Source of the DNA: Flagellimonas pelagia
Lineage (GTDB): Bacteria; Bacteroidota; Bacteroidia; Flavobacteriales; Flavobacteriaceae
Assembly: GCF_003584135.1 (NCBI RefSeq)
Contig: NZ_QXFI01000033.1
Location: 124,001 to 188,000, forward strand
Reading direction: 5' to 3'
DNA: 64,000 nt
Shown here: positions 52,488 to 61,825 of the stretch, in pieces
How positions within the stretch are numbered: position 1 is the stretch's first letter
Layout of the letters: the number at the start of each line of letters is the position of its first letter
Program-made: the position numbers and the translations under genes
Notes under the pieces: model-generated
Seen by the model: the letters and a program-made list of their open reading frames with translations, nothing else
What the model was told of the DNA's origin: nothing
Databases searched by the model: none

Positions 52488-53942
52488 ATGAAACGATATA
52501 CAAAAATATACTGTTCACTCCTCCTGATAGGGCTTATTGGATGTGACAATGTTGATTTTGGGGAAACCAATGTGGATCCAGATGCCCCAACCACTGTGGT
52601 AAGCAGTGGCCTATTGACCAATGCGGAGAAAACCATATCAAGCTTGGTCACCGATGAAATAGGAGATCTTTATACCCAGCACATCTCCCAGATCACCTAT
52701 ACTGACGGCTCCCGTTATGTAACCCAAAACTGGGACTCGGATTATCTGTACAAGGGCGCCTTGACCGATCTTCAGACCATCATTAATGTGAATTCGGACG
52801 AGAACATGGCAGTTGGCCAAACCGTGTATGGATCCAATGCTAACCAGATAGCGGTGGCAAGGCTTATCAAAGCCTACATTTTTCAATACATGACCGACAC
52901 TTGGGGGATGATGCCCTATAGTGAGGCGTTGCAGGGATTGGACAATCCTTATCCCGTTTTCGATACCCAAGAGGCCATCTACGACTCTCTCTTCACTGAA
53001 ATCGATGAGGCCATTGCCCAAATGGACGGTGGAACCGGACCCGTTGGCGACCAATTGTTCGGCGGTGATATGGAGCGTTGGAAGCAATTTGGCAACACCA
53101 TGAAATTGATCATGGCATTAAGGCTCTCCAACGTTTATCCTTCTCCCACCGGCTATGCCGCCACCAAATTCAAGGAAGCCATGTCGGGAGCCATTACATC
53201 GAGTGATGAAAACATCCTGTATCCCTTTCTTGCGGACGACAACAACGACAACCCATGGCAGGATAACTTCCAGACCAGGGAAGATTATGCGGTCAGCGAT
53301 GTGTTGATTGATAGACTGATTGCGGATAGTGACCCCCGGTTATCGGTTTATGCGGAATACACGAGAACTTCTGTTTCCAACGGAACGCCAGAATATGTAG
53401 GCATGCCCTACGGACTTCCCAATTCGGAAATATTGGCAAGTGACGTGTCCTTTATATCAAGTAACGTTATCTACAACGGAGAGTTCCCTGGGATGATATA
53501 CATGTATTACCAAGTTGCCTTTTCCTATGCCGAGGCCGTGGAACTCGGATGGATTGCTGGTAGTGCAAGCGATTATTACGAAGCGGGCATAACCGCTTCA
53601 TTTGAATATTGGGGAGCTGAGGGACTGTCGGAGTATTTGGCGGCCTACCCATTGAGTACAGATTCCGCTACAGCCATGCAACAAATAGCCGAGGAAAAAT
53701 GGAAGGCCCTGTACCTTCAAGGATGGGAATCTTGGATGGAATGGAAAAGGATCGGTTACCCTGTACTGGAGCCTGCCACCATGCCCCTGAATGGCGATGA
53801 TGTCCCGGTAAGACACGGATATGACAATGACTATCCTTCCAACAACACGGAGAACTACAATGCGGCGGTGAGTGCACAAGGTCCAGATAACCTGGGAACA
53901 CATGTTTGGTGGGATACAACACACCCAATAACAAACCAATAA
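52488..53942 (+). CDS. SusD/RagB-family surface lipoprotein
   Basis: A 484-residue lipoprotein whose lipobox is LLLIGLIGC (Cys at about 19). The fold is SusD_RagB helical TPR-like, of the SusD-like_2 variety (YTQHISQITYTDGSRYV, FQYMTDTWGMMPYSEALQG, MLALRLSNVYPS-like helix, EKWKALYLQGWESWMEWKR near the C terminus). It forms the lid of the SusC transporter. I take ATG 52488 (MKRYTKIYC), since the longer frame from 52461 overlaps the susC stop and spoils the signal peptide. Confidence 0.94.
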   Translation: MKRYTKIYCSLLLIGLIGCDNVDFGETNVDPDAPTTVVSSGLLTNAEKTISSLVTDEIGDLYTQHISQITYTDGSRYVTQNWDSDYLYKGALTDLQTIINVNSDENMAVGQTVYGSNANQIAVARLIKAYIFQYMTDTWGMMPYSEALQGLDNPYPVFDTQEAIYDSLFTEIDEAIAQMDGGTGPVGDQLFGGDMERWKQFGNTMKLIMALRLSNVYPSPTGYAATKFKEAMSGAITSSDENILYPFLADDNNDNPWQDNFQTREDYAVSDVLIDRLIADSDPRLSVYAEYTRTSVSNGTPEYVGMPYGLPNSEILASDVSFISSNVIYNGEFPGMIYMYYQVAFSYAEAVELGWIAGSASDYYEAGITASFEYWGAEGLSEYLAAYPLSTDSATAMQQIAEEKWKALYLQGWESWMEWKRIGYPVLEPATMPLNGDDVPVRHGYDNDYPSNNTENYNAAVSAQGPDNLGTHVWWDTTHPITNQ

Positions 53943-53950
53943 AATTCTTT

Positions 53951-53989
53951 GAATTGGTGCGGTAGGGTTGCACCGACCTATCGTCGGTG
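53951..53989. repeat. REP-like double hairpin downstream of susD
   Basis: GGTGC...GCACC and CACCGAC-CTATC-GTCGGTG overlap, giving two alternative stems within 40 bases. The region is GC-rich relative to flanks and precedes the terminator at 54021. Confidence 0.45.
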
Positions 53990-54020
53990 TGACTTTACTT
54001 CCACTACTTGAACCAAAATA

Positions 54021-54050
54021 AAAGGGGCTTGAAAATTCAAGCCCCTTTCC
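54021..54050. terminator. Bidirectional terminator between susD and hppA
   Basis: AAAGGGGCTTGAA / TTCAAGCCCCTTT forms a 13-bp stem between two converging genes. Confidence 0.9.
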
Positions 54051-54070
54051 TTTATCTGATTGGCATTATC

Positions 54071-56467
54071 CTATTCCAAGGTATTCTTATAGGCCTCTAT
54101 TTTCTTTTCAAGAGCTTCCTTGGTGTCAGCTGTAAACTCTTCCGTTTCTTCAACCGTTTCCCCATTTACACTGGTGCTGGTCGTCACAATGGCCTTATAA
54201 GCACCATCCTCTGTATTGCTTACCTCTACTCGGATCTGCTTTTCAATTGCTTTGGTTTCCTTCATTCCCTCCTCGGTAATCGTAATCATGGTTCCATCCT
54301 CTTTGACGATGGCAACATCATCAGGAGAAGATAGACTTACCAAACTCGGGGCAATCACCAAAGCAACAACGGACATTAATTTCAACAGAATGTTCAAAGA
54401 TGGACCAGAAGTATCCTTAAAAGGATCACCCACGGTATCCCCAACCACTGCTGCCTTGTGGGCATCACTACCTTTACGACCTTCGCTCTCAATGGTTTTT
54501 TTGGCATTGTCCCAAGCACCACCTGCGTTGGACTGGAAAATGGCCATCAAAACACCTGCTGTGGTCACACCTGCCAAAAGGCCTCCCAACATTTCAGCAC
54601 CGCCAATAAAGCCAACCGCTACCGGAACGGCAATGGCCAATAATCCTGGCAACAACATTTCCTTAATGGAAGCTTGGGTGGAAATGGCCACACATTTTTC
54701 ATATTCGGCCAAACCATCGGCGGCCTCAAAAACTTCAATATCTTCTTTACTTGCCTTGGAAAGGTCGGAATCGTACTTCCTCATGACCTCCAATGCCGCT
54801 TTCAATTGAGGGATATCACTGAACTGGCGACGCACCTCCTCGATCATGGACATAGCAGCCCTACCTACCGCGTTCATGGAAAGGGCAGAGAAAACGAAGG
54901 GCAACATACCACCGATCAAAAGTCCGGCCATGATATCAGGCTGGGACACGTCAATGGATTTTACACCAGCGGTCTTCATAAAGGCCGCGAACAAGGCCAA
55001 GGCGGTCAACGCTGCAGAAGCAATGGCAAAACCTTTACCAATGGCTGCTGTAGTATTTCCTACGGCATCCAACTTATCGGTACGCTCACGCACTTCTTTT
55101 GGCAATTCGGCCATTTCGGCAATACCACCTGCGTTATCAGAAATAGGTCCATAGGCATCAACAGCCAATTGAATACCTGTATTGGCCAACATTCCCACCG
55201 CGGCAATGGCAATTCCATATAAACCGGCAAAGTAATGCGAAACCAAAATGGCAGCTGCAATCAAAATAATTGGAATGGCAGTGGACATCATACCCACACC
55301 CAAACCTGCAATGATATTGGTAGCGGAACCCGTTTCGGACTGACGAACAATAGAGTTCACTGGTTTTGTACCCGTTCCAGTATAATATTCGGTAACCTTA
55401 CCCACCAATAATCCGGCAACCAGACCGGCAATGGTGGCCAAAAACACACCAAAAGAGGAATATTCCTTTCCACCTTCTACCCAAGATTCAGGCAACATGC
55501 CATCAATCAAAAAATAAGACGCCACCAACATCAATCCAGCGGACCCAAATTCCCCAATGTTCAAGGCAGTCTGTGGATTTCCACCATCCTTCACTTTCAC
55601 AAAGAAAGTACCGATAATGGACATCACAATCCCCACTGCAGCCAAAGCCAAGGGCAAATACACTGCTCCCAATCCGTCAAAAGCAGATTGGAATTCTGGC
55701 AAGGTGGCAAAAATAGCGCCCAATACCATGGTACCGATGATGGAACCTACATACGATTCAAAAAGGTCAGCGCCCATACCGGCCACATCCCCTACGTTGT
55801 CCCCTACGTTATCGGCAATGGTTGCTGGGTTCAAAGGGTGATCTTCCGGGATTCCTGCTTCCACTTTACCTACCAAGTCCGCACCTACGTCGGCAGCTTT
55901 GGTGTAAATACCACCACCCACACGGGCAAACAATGCTATGGAAGAAGCTCCAAGGGAGAAACCGGAAAGTACGTTCAACACTTCACCTATTTCCCAACCC
56001 TGACCGCTATAGATCATGAAAAGTCCGCTCAATCCCAAAACACCAAGACCAACAACACCTAGTCCCATAACGGCACCACCCGCAAAGGCTACCTCTAAGG
56101 CCTTGCCCAATGAGGTTCTTGCCGCATGGGTGGTCCTAACATTGGCTTTTGTGGCCACCTTCATCCCGATGAAACCGGCCAAGGCGGAACAAATGGCCCC
56201 TACCACAAAGGAAACGGCCACCATTCCATTGGAGCCCGCTTCATTGCTTCCCTTGAAGAAAAGCAACACGGCCACAGCCACCACAAAAATGCTGAGTATT
56301 TTATATTCTGCCTTTAGGAAGGACATTGCACCATCGGCAATGTTCTTGGCAATCCTTGCCATTTTTTCGTCCCCAACTTCCTGTTTGGAGATCCATACGT
56401 TCTTAATGAACACGTACAATAGGCCCAGGATACCAAAAACGGGCAAAAACTTTACGATTAAATCCAT
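54071..56467 (-). CDS. hppA: Membrane-bound ion-translocating pyrophosphatase
   Basis: A 798-residue integral membrane pyrophosphatase with about 16 helices. It couples PPi hydrolysis to H+ or Na+ export. PPi-binding motifs are [17 protein letters not shown] (about 225-241; DLFE region), DNAGGIAEM and [34 protein letters not shown] has Ala where K+-independent enzymes carry Lys, so it is of the potassium-dependent class. After the last helix there is an unusual hydrophilic tail of about 85 residues ([13 protein letters not shown]..., [16 protein letters not shown]). It lies next to soluble pyrophosphatase ppa. Confidence 0.95.
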   Translation of the reverse strand: MDLIVKFLPVFGILGLLYVFIKNVWISKQEVGDEKMARIAKNIADGAMSFLKAEYKILSIFVVAVAVLLFFKGSNEAGSNGMVAVSFVVGAICSALAGFIGMKVATKANVRTTHAARTSLGKALEVAFAGGAVMGLGVVGLGVLGLSGLFMIYSGQGWEIGEVLNVLSGFSLGASSIALFARVGGGIYTKAADVGADLVGKVEAGIPEDHPLNPATIADNVGDNVGDVAGMGADLFESYVGSIIGTMVLGAIFATLPEFQSAFDGLGAVYLPLALAAVGIVMSIIGTFFVKVKDGGNPQTALNIGEFGSAGLMLVASYFLIDGMLPESWVEGGKEYSSFGVFLATIAGLVAGLLVGKVTEYYTGTGTKPVNSIVRQSETGSATNIIAGLGVGMMSTAIPIILIAAAILVSHYFAGLYGIAIAAVGMLANTGIQLAVDAYGPISDNAGGIAEMAELPKEVRERTDKLDAVGNTTAAIGKGFAIASAALTALALFAAFMKTAGVKSIDVSQPDIMAGLLIGGMLPFVFSALSMNAVGRAAMSMIEEVRRQFSDIPQLKAALEVMRKYDSDLSKASKEDIEVFEAADGLAEYEKCVAISTQASIKEMLLPGLLAIAVPVAVGFIGGAEMLGGLLAGVTTAGVLMAIFQSNAGGAWDNAKKTIESEGRKGSDAHKAAVVGDTVGDPFKDTSGPSLNILLKLMSVVALVIAPSLVSLSSPDDVAIVKEDGTMITITEEGMKETKAIEKQIRVEVSNTEDGAYKAIVTTSTSVNGETVEETEEFTADTKEALEKKIEAYKNTLE

Positions 56468-56524
56468 AGATTGAGTTGTTTAGAATTTTTTAATGGCAGC
56501 TAATGTAGTAAAATACGAAGTAAT

Positions 56525-56564
56525 AAAAAAAATGCGCTTTTTATAATGAAAAGCGCATTTTTTT
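56525..56564 (-). terminator. Intrinsic terminator after ppa
   Basis: AAAAAATGCGCTTTT and AAAAGCGCATTTTTT flank a 7-base loop, between the ppa stop and hppA start. Confidence 0.88.
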
Positions 56565-56578
56565 AAAGTTATTATTAC

Positions 56579-57106
56579 CTATATGGTGTAGGTTCGTTTC
56601 TTTTTGTGTTCGCTCTCTTCATAGCGTTGCACACACTCGTGATAAATCTTGATGGCTTCGTTCACATCGCCCCATCCACCGGTATCTACTTTCTTTTCCT
56701 CCAAATCCTTGTACACCTGGAAAAAGTGTTCGATTTCTTTCAATCGATGTGGATTAAGTTCGCTGATATCGTCCCTCTGGCTCCAGATCGGATCGGACAC
56801 GGGAACACAGATCAATTTTTCATCGGGACCCTTTTCATCGGTCATATGGAAAACACCTACCGGTTTCACTTCCATAACCACCATGGGGTAGCTTGGCTCC
56901 GTGGCCAATACCAATACATCCAGCGGGTCTTTGTCCAACGCCAAGGTCTCTGGAACAAAACCGTAATCGCCAGGGTACATCATGGAAGAAAACAATGTTC
57001 TATCAAATCGGATCTTGTTCAGGGTGAAGTCGTATTCGTACTTATTTCTACTACCTTTTGGGATCTCTATGAGCACATCAAAGGTAACTTGTGGTTTTTT
57101 AGACAT
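56579..57106 (-). CDS. ppa: Inorganic pyrophosphatase, soluble
   Basis: A 175-residue family I pyrophosphatase. The signature DKDPLDVLVLATEP (about 58-71; metal-binding aspartates) and IPKGSRNKYEYD, YPGDYGFVPETL are present. It hydrolyses PPi in the cytosol. The adjacent hppA hydrolyses the same substrate at the membrane; a terminator lies between them, so they are separately transcribed. Confidence 0.96.
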   Translation of the reverse strand: MSKKPQVTFDVLIEIPKGSRNKYEYDFTLNKIRFDRTLFSSMMYPGDYGFVPETLALDKDPLDVLVLATEPSYPMVVMEVKPVGVFHMTDEKGPDEKLICVPVSDPIWSQRDDISELNPHRLKEIEHFFQVYKDLEEKKVDTGGWGDVNEAIKIYHECVQRYEESEHKKKRTYTI

Positions 57107-57180
57107 TTCAGAGATTTATTTATTGCAAAAATAACCAGTACAACTGGATTTGAGCGCATAAATTGCCTTATTCGTATTAA

Positions 57181-59676
57181 TTAAAAATTAAATCCGAAGG
57201 TTCCTGTAATGCCAAAAGGTCTTGCATCGGGATTATCGAGATAATCACCTCTAAAATTGAAGTCGATCCGTAGGATTTTGAAGATATTCCCAACTCCGAA
57301 AGAATATTCCCAATAGATCTGATCGGTTGGTGCCGACAGCGGAATATTGGTTGGGGCACTCAAGGCGATATTCTCATCCGAAAGTTGACCCCAAGCTCCT
57401 CTCAACCCCACAATTTCACGTAGGTTGAACTTGCGCAAAAACGGTATCCTAGAGAACAAGCGTCCATTAAAGTTATGTTCCAAGTGAACGGTAGCATAGG
57501 TATCCGTTACAAATTCGTAAAAATCGAGGTTTGGAAACACATTGTACAAGGAGAACAGCGTCTGGTTACCGGGAATCACACTTAGCAACCCCAAAGGAAC
57601 GGCACCAAAGGTCTTACCGAGTTCCACGCTACTGGTCAACCTGCCCAAGCCACCAATTTGCCAAGGTTGTCTATAGGAAAACTGAATCTTTTCATAATCG
57701 AAATCACTTTCCAAAAAGCCACTTACCCCTTTGGTATAATTCAAGACCAACGTACTGTAATCATCATTCACATTAACGCGTTCCACCCCATAACCAATGG
57801 TTCGTTTTCCCGGGGTATAGACGACCGTGGTATTCAAATCGAACTGTTTGATCTCTGACGAAATACCATTAGGAGAGGTGGGGTCCACATAATCCAGACT
57901 GAAGGCATCGGGCAGGGCCGAACTCAACGTCCGGAACGAACTGCCCACACTAATCCTCAAATTCTTCACCGGTTCCATCTCCACATTAAAAGTGGATAGG
58001 TTGATATTGGTAAGCCTGTTGTTGGAGCCAACCGTCACCAAAGACGATGAGGCAATGCTCCTACCCATCACATCGTTGGTACTCGTAAGGCTTAGGCCCA
58101 ACTGTTCAATATCCCTTCGGTTACCCCCGGATAGGATGAGTCTATTCTTCCGATCCAGCAAAAACTTGCCCGAAAAACCATGCTTGAACTTTCTGTCATC
58201 AAAACCATAGGCCATATAACCCTCCAATCGCCACGTATCATTCTGCCCAAAATAGGTCCTCGCTCCGCCCCTTAGACGGATGCCTTCGGCATCATTGTAG
58301 CCAAAGGTGCTGTAGATATCGCCAATGTCTATGTTCCATTTGTCAATTTCAACATAACCGGACCCCAAAATACTCACAATATCGTAGTAGGTCCGGAACT
58401 TGGGAACTGTCTTGAGGGTATCCAATAATTTGAAGATGCCCGATTCATCCGAATTCAGGTTCTCCAGTCGAGCGTTTTTCCAAAAAACACTGTCCTGTGC
58501 AAACACCCGAGGGTCATAAGGATCGGAAACGGCCTTATAAAATTCTTGGGAGCGGTTAGTATCAAAAACATAGTTATCGAATACCGTGGTACGCTTACCG
58601 TACACTCCCCTCGACTTTTCTTTCTTTGAAAAACTGAAATCGCTCAGCATGTAATCCCGCTTCAACAGAAAGACAGAATCGCTCACCACATCAAACTCCT
58701 GTTCAATATAAATTTCCTTTACCCAGTTGATGTTGGCACTCTTGGTTACCTGCATATTGATTTTCTTGACGGCAAAGGTGGTATCGTTCACCCAAAAATC
58801 ACCTTTAAAGGTAAGCTCGTTTTTCCGTCTCGGATAATAAATGATATTATAGCACCATTTATTATCAATGAAGGTACTGTCAGACAGCACGTAGTTGTAC
58901 ACATCCACCCCTGTTTTGGACAAGGGACTAGTAAAGCTCTTGTCGAAAAACTTCAGGTAATTATCGTAAATATCGTAATCGGAATACAGGTCCTCCACAA
59001 AGGCGGCAATGGCCTGATTGCCGCTAAAACCTGAGTTTTTGTTCCCCAGCACATCCTCTTTTTCCTTATCGATGACATTGTCCCCATACACTTTGGAGAA
59101 CGTTTCGTTCAAGAAAATGGGCAAATAGGTCTTTCCTGTGATGCGGGAGGTGTCCAAATCCTCGAACATAAATTCCAGCCCTTTGAACAGTTTACTCTTG
59201 ATCAAAGCACTGTCTATGGTATTGAGGTCGAACTCTATTTTCTCGTACTTATCGTACTGGTATTGTTTGAACATCCGGACCCCGTTCTGTCTCTTTTTCG
59301 CCCAGATCTTTCGCAGGATGTCGATGGCCGGATTGTTCTTTTTGGATTGCTTGCCGGTGTACACCACCACCTCTTTCAGTTCTTCCGCGGATTCGGCCAG
59401 AACAATCTCAAGGCCGTAGTTCACTTTTTGGGGAAGGGGTATCTCCTTGGTCTCATATCCAATGAAAGATACAATGATGGCCTTATAGGTATTGTCCGAT
59501 TCAAAATAAAAACGGCCATTGTCATTGGTGATGGTTCCTTCGGAAGAATCTTTAAAAATGATATTGGCAAAAGAAATGGGATCACCGAATTCATCCAGCA
59601 CTACACCTTCTATTTTGGTCTGCGCGGATACCAATAAAATGGAGAGAAAGAAAAAAACGGAAAGGATTCTTTTCAT
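57181..59676 (-). CDS. DUF5686 protein with carboxypeptidase-regulatory-like domain
   Basis: An 831-residue outer-membrane protein. It has a signal peptide (MKRILSVFFFLSILLVSAQ) and an N-terminal CarbopepD_reg_2-like sandwich (about 20-100: KIEGVVLDEFGDPISFANII). A DUF5686 region follows (about 105-831) with many beta strands ending GITGFGFNF-like, consistent with a barrel. The function is unknown. ATG 59676 gives a proper signal peptide. It sits between ppa and pdhB on the same strand and has a terminator before it. Confidence 0.88.
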   Translation of the reverse strand: MKRILSVFFFLSILLVSAQTKIEGVVLDEFGDPISFANIIFKDSSEGTITNDNGRFYFESDNTYKAIIVSFIGYETKEIPLPQKVNYGLEIVLAESAEELKEVVVYTGKQSKKNNPAIDILRKIWAKKRQNGVRMFKQYQYDKYEKIEFDLNTIDSALIKSKLFKGLEFMFEDLDTSRITGKTYLPIFLNETFSKVYGDNVIDKEKEDVLGNKNSGFSGNQAIAAFVEDLYSDYDIYDNYLKFFDKSFTSPLSKTGVDVYNYVLSDSTFIDNKWCYNIIYYPRRKNELTFKGDFWVNDTTFAVKKINMQVTKSANINWVKEIYIEQEFDVVSDSVFLLKRDYMLSDFSFSKKEKSRGVYGKRTTVFDNYVFDTNRSQEFYKAVSDPYDPRVFAQDSVFWKNARLENLNSDESGIFKLLDTLKTVPKFRTYYDIVSILGSGYVEIDKWNIDIGDIYSTFGYNDAEGIRLRGGARTYFGQNDTWRLEGYMAYGFDDRKFKHGFSGKFLLDRKNRLILSGGNRRDIEQLGLSLTSTNDVMGRSIASSSLVTVGSNNRLTNINLSTFNVEMEPVKNLRISVGSSFRTLSSALPDAFSLDYVDPTSPNGISSEIKQFDLNTTVVYTPGKRTIGYGVERVNVNDDYSTLVLNYTKGVSGFLESDFDYEKIQFSYRQPWQIGGLGRLTSSVELGKTFGAVPLGLLSVIPGNQTLFSLYNVFPNLDFYEFVTDTYATVHLEHNFNGRLFSRIPFLRKFNLREIVGLRGAWGQLSDENIALSAPTNIPLSAPTDQIYWEYSFGVGNIFKILRIDFNFRGDYLDNPDARPFGITGTFGFNF

Positions 59677-59780
59677 GTTCAGATATATGGGACACAAAGA
59701 AAGACAACAAAGGCTTTCCTTTGATAAACTTAGGTCAAATTTGGTTCAAAGTATTTTCTTATCAAAAACTGTTCCCTAAA

Positions 59781-59810
59781 AAAAGCCCCATCAACTAGGT
59801 TGACGGGGCT
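59781..59810 (-). terminator. Intrinsic terminator after pdhB
   Basis: AGCCCCaTCAAC-TAG-GTTGAcGGGGCT is followed on the minus strand by seven T. Confidence 0.88.
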
Positions 59811-59832
59811 AATATACCTTACAAATATGATT

Positions 59833-60813
59833 CTATAGCTTATATAACACTTTCTTAACAGCCTTGATCACGTCCTCGTGGTTAGGCAACCATTCCGCCA
59901 AAAGCACGGGGGAATAAGGTGCTGGGGTGTCAGCAGTGTTCAATTTTACGATAGGGGCATCCAAATAATCGAATGCTTTGTCCTGAACGTGATAGATAAT
60001 TTCGGTAGCCACGTTACCAAATGGCCAAGCTTCTTCCAAAATCACCATTCTGTTGGTTTTCTTAACGGAAGTGATGATGGCATTAATATCCATTGGACGA
60101 ACGGTACGCAAATCGATGATCTCGCAGCTGATACCTTCTTTTTCCAACTCTTCGGCAGCTTTGTAGGCTTCTTTGATGATTTTTCCAAAGGAAACAATGG
60201 TCACATCGGTACCTTCGCGCTTAATGTCGGCCACACCCAATGGAATGGTATACTCACCTTCTGGCACCTCACCTTTGTCACCATACATTTGCTCAGACTC
60301 CATAAAAATTACAGGGTCGTTATCGCGGATGGCACTTTTCAACAAACCTTTGGCATCGGCCGGGTTCGATGGAACCACCACTTTTAGACCTGGACAGTTG
60401 GCGTACCAACTTTCAAAAGCCTGTGAGTGCGTAGCGGCCAACTGACCTGCAGAAGCAGTAGGACCCCTAAAAACGATTGGGCAGTTGAACTGTCCGGCAG
60501 ACATCTGGCGGATTTTTGCCGCGTTATTGATAATCTGGTCAATTCCCACCAAGGAGAAGTTGAAGGTCATGAATTCGATGATAGGTCGGTTGCCGTTCAT
60601 GGTAGAACCTACGCCTACACCGGCAAAGCCCAACTCGGAAATTGGGGTATCCAAAACCCTTTCAGGTCCAAATTCATCCAACATTCCTTTTGAAGCTTTG
60701 TAGGCACCGTTGTATTCGGCTACCTCCTCACCCATCAAATAAATGGAATCATCCCTTCGCATTTCTTCGGACATGGCCTCCGCAATGGCTTCCCTAAACT
60801 GTAGTGTTTTCAT
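59833..60813 (-). CDS. pdhB: Pyruvate dehydrogenase E1 beta subunit
   Basis: A 326-residue transketolase-type beta subunit of a 2-oxoacid dehydrogenase. Landmarks are LQFREAIAEAMSEEMRRD, GEEVAEYNGAYKASKGML, PISELGFAGVGVGSTM, RGPTASAGQLAATHSQ (pyruvate type) and RTVRPMDINAI with EEAWPFGNVATEI. It works with an E1 alpha subunit encoded elsewhere. Branched-chain specificity is possible but the sequence is closest to PdhB. It is divergent from etfBA across a 170-base gap. Confidence 0.94.
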   Translation of the reverse strand: MKTLQFREAIAEAMSEEMRRDDSIYLMGEEVAEYNGAYKASKGMLDEFGPERVLDTPISELGFAGVGVGSTMNGNRPIIEFMTFNFSLVGIDQIINNAAKIRQMSAGQFNCPIVFRGPTASAGQLAATHSQAFESWYANCPGLKVVVPSNPADAKGLLKSAIRDNDPVIFMESEQMYGDKGEVPEGEYTIPLGVADIKREGTDVTIVSFGKIIKEAYKAAEELEKEGISCEIIDLRTVRPMDINAIITSVKKTNRMVILEEAWPFGNVATEIIYHVQDKAFDYLDAPIVKLNTADTPAPYSPVLLAEWLPNHEDVIKAVKKVLYKL

Positions 60814-60913
60814 TAAATCGTGCTAAAAAATTTAACTGGTGTGCTTAAAAACGCAAGCAAAAATAGCAAAAACTCGACGAACATTGCCTGACCATACACC
60901 AAAAAAAAGAACA

Positions 60914-60941
60914 AAATTTATTATGCATGCATAATAAATTT
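60914..60941. promoter_or_regulatory. 28-bp perfect palindrome at the etfBA promoter
   Basis: AAATTTATTATGCA is followed directly by its exact reverse complement, with no mismatch or spacer. It ends 13 bases before the -7 box of etfBA and so covers the -33 region. In a duplex this is a strong candidate operator for a dimeric regulator; it also lies upstream of divergent pdhB. Confidence 0.75.
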
Positions 60942-60954
60942 CATAATTATTAGC

Positions 60955-60962
60955 TATATTTG
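60955..60962 (+). promoter_or_regulatory. -7 box of etfBA
   Basis: TATATTTG matches TAnnTTTG exactly, 22 bases before the etfB ATG. Confidence 0.65.
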
Positions 60963-60984
60963 AAACCATAAACCTTAAGTATAT

Positions 60985-61731
60985 ATGAAGATTTTAGTTT
61001 GCATAAGCAACGTACCGGATACTACTTCCAAAATCAATTTTACGGAAGGCGACACCAAGTTTGACACAAACGGGGTTCAATTTGTGATTAATCCCAACGA
61101 TGAGTTCGGATTGACCCGAGCCATGTGGTTCAAGGAAAAACAAGGCGCAACCGTGCATGTGGCAACCGTTGGAGGTGCCCAAACGGAACCCACCATTAGA
61201 AAGGCACTTGCCATTGGGGCCGATGAGGCCATCAGGGTAAATGCCGAACCTAAGGATGGTTTTTTCGTGGCCAAACAATTGGCCGAAGTGGTCAAAAATG
61301 GCGGTTATGATCTTGTCATTGCCGGTAGGGAATCCATCGACTATAACGGAGGTATGGTTCCTGGCATGTTGGCCACTTTGTTGGACATGAACTTTGTAAA
61401 TACCTGTATTGGGTTGGAAATTGACGGAACGCAAGCTACCGCACTGCGAGAAATCGACGGAGGAAAGGAAAAATTGAGCACTTCCCTGCCCTTGGTGATC
61501 GGTGGTCAAAAAGGTTTGGTAGAGGAAAGTGACCTGCGCATCCCCAATATGAGAGGAATTATGATGGCCAGACAGAAAGCCCTCAATGTAGTGGAGCCCG
61601 TGGATGCACCGCAGTTGACCAAGGATGAAAAATTTGACAAACCTGCTCCAAAAGGAGCCGTTAAACTGGTAAGTCCCGATAATGTTGGGGAACTGGTAGA
61701 CCTATTGCACAACGAAGCGAAAGTGATTTAA
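60985..61731 (+). CDS. etfB: Electron transfer flavoprotein beta subunit
   Basis: A 248-residue ETF beta protein that binds AMP and, with EtfA, carries electrons from acyl-CoA dehydrogenases to ETF-ubiquinone/menaquinone oxidoreductase. Signatures are MKILVCISNVPDTTSKI, VINPNDEFGLTRAM, LVIAGRESIDYNGGMVPGML and LPLVIGGQKGLVEESDLRIPNMRGIM. It is followed after 94 bases by etfA; two hairpins lie in that gap. Confidence 0.95.
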   Translation: MKILVCISNVPDTTSKINFTEGDTKFDTNGVQFVINPNDEFGLTRAMWFKEKQGATVHVATVGGAQTEPTIRKALAIGADEAIRVNAEPKDGFFVAKQLAEVVKNGGYDLVIAGRESIDYNGGMVPGMLATLLDMNFVNTCIGLEIDGTQATALREIDGGKEKLSTSLPLVIGGQKGLVEESDLRIPNMRGIMMARQKALNVVEPVDAPQLTKDEKFDKPAPKGAVKLVSPDNVGELVDLLHNEAKVI

Positions 61732-61745
61732 GGCGTAGCCAAATC

Positions 61746-61806
61746 ATTCCGAACTAGTTTCGGAATCTATTATAAAGTCATAAAGTTCCTGAATCAAGTT
61801 CAGGAA
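61746..61806 (+). repeat. Two tandem hairpins between etfB and etfA
   Basis: ATTCCGAA-CTAGT-TTCGGAAT (61746-61766) and TTCCTGAA-TCAAG-TTCAGGAA (61786-61806) each have 8-bp perfect stems. The second is followed by AAAAAA and not T. They may stabilise or balance the two cistrons or be REP-like repeats. Confidence 0.6.
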
Positions 61807-61825
61807 AAAATTTAAAGAAATTTTT

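Noticed and set aside
54674-55222. Long open frames opposite hppA
   Set aside because: They are His/Gly-rich shadows of a strongly coding membrane protein gene, with no family features.
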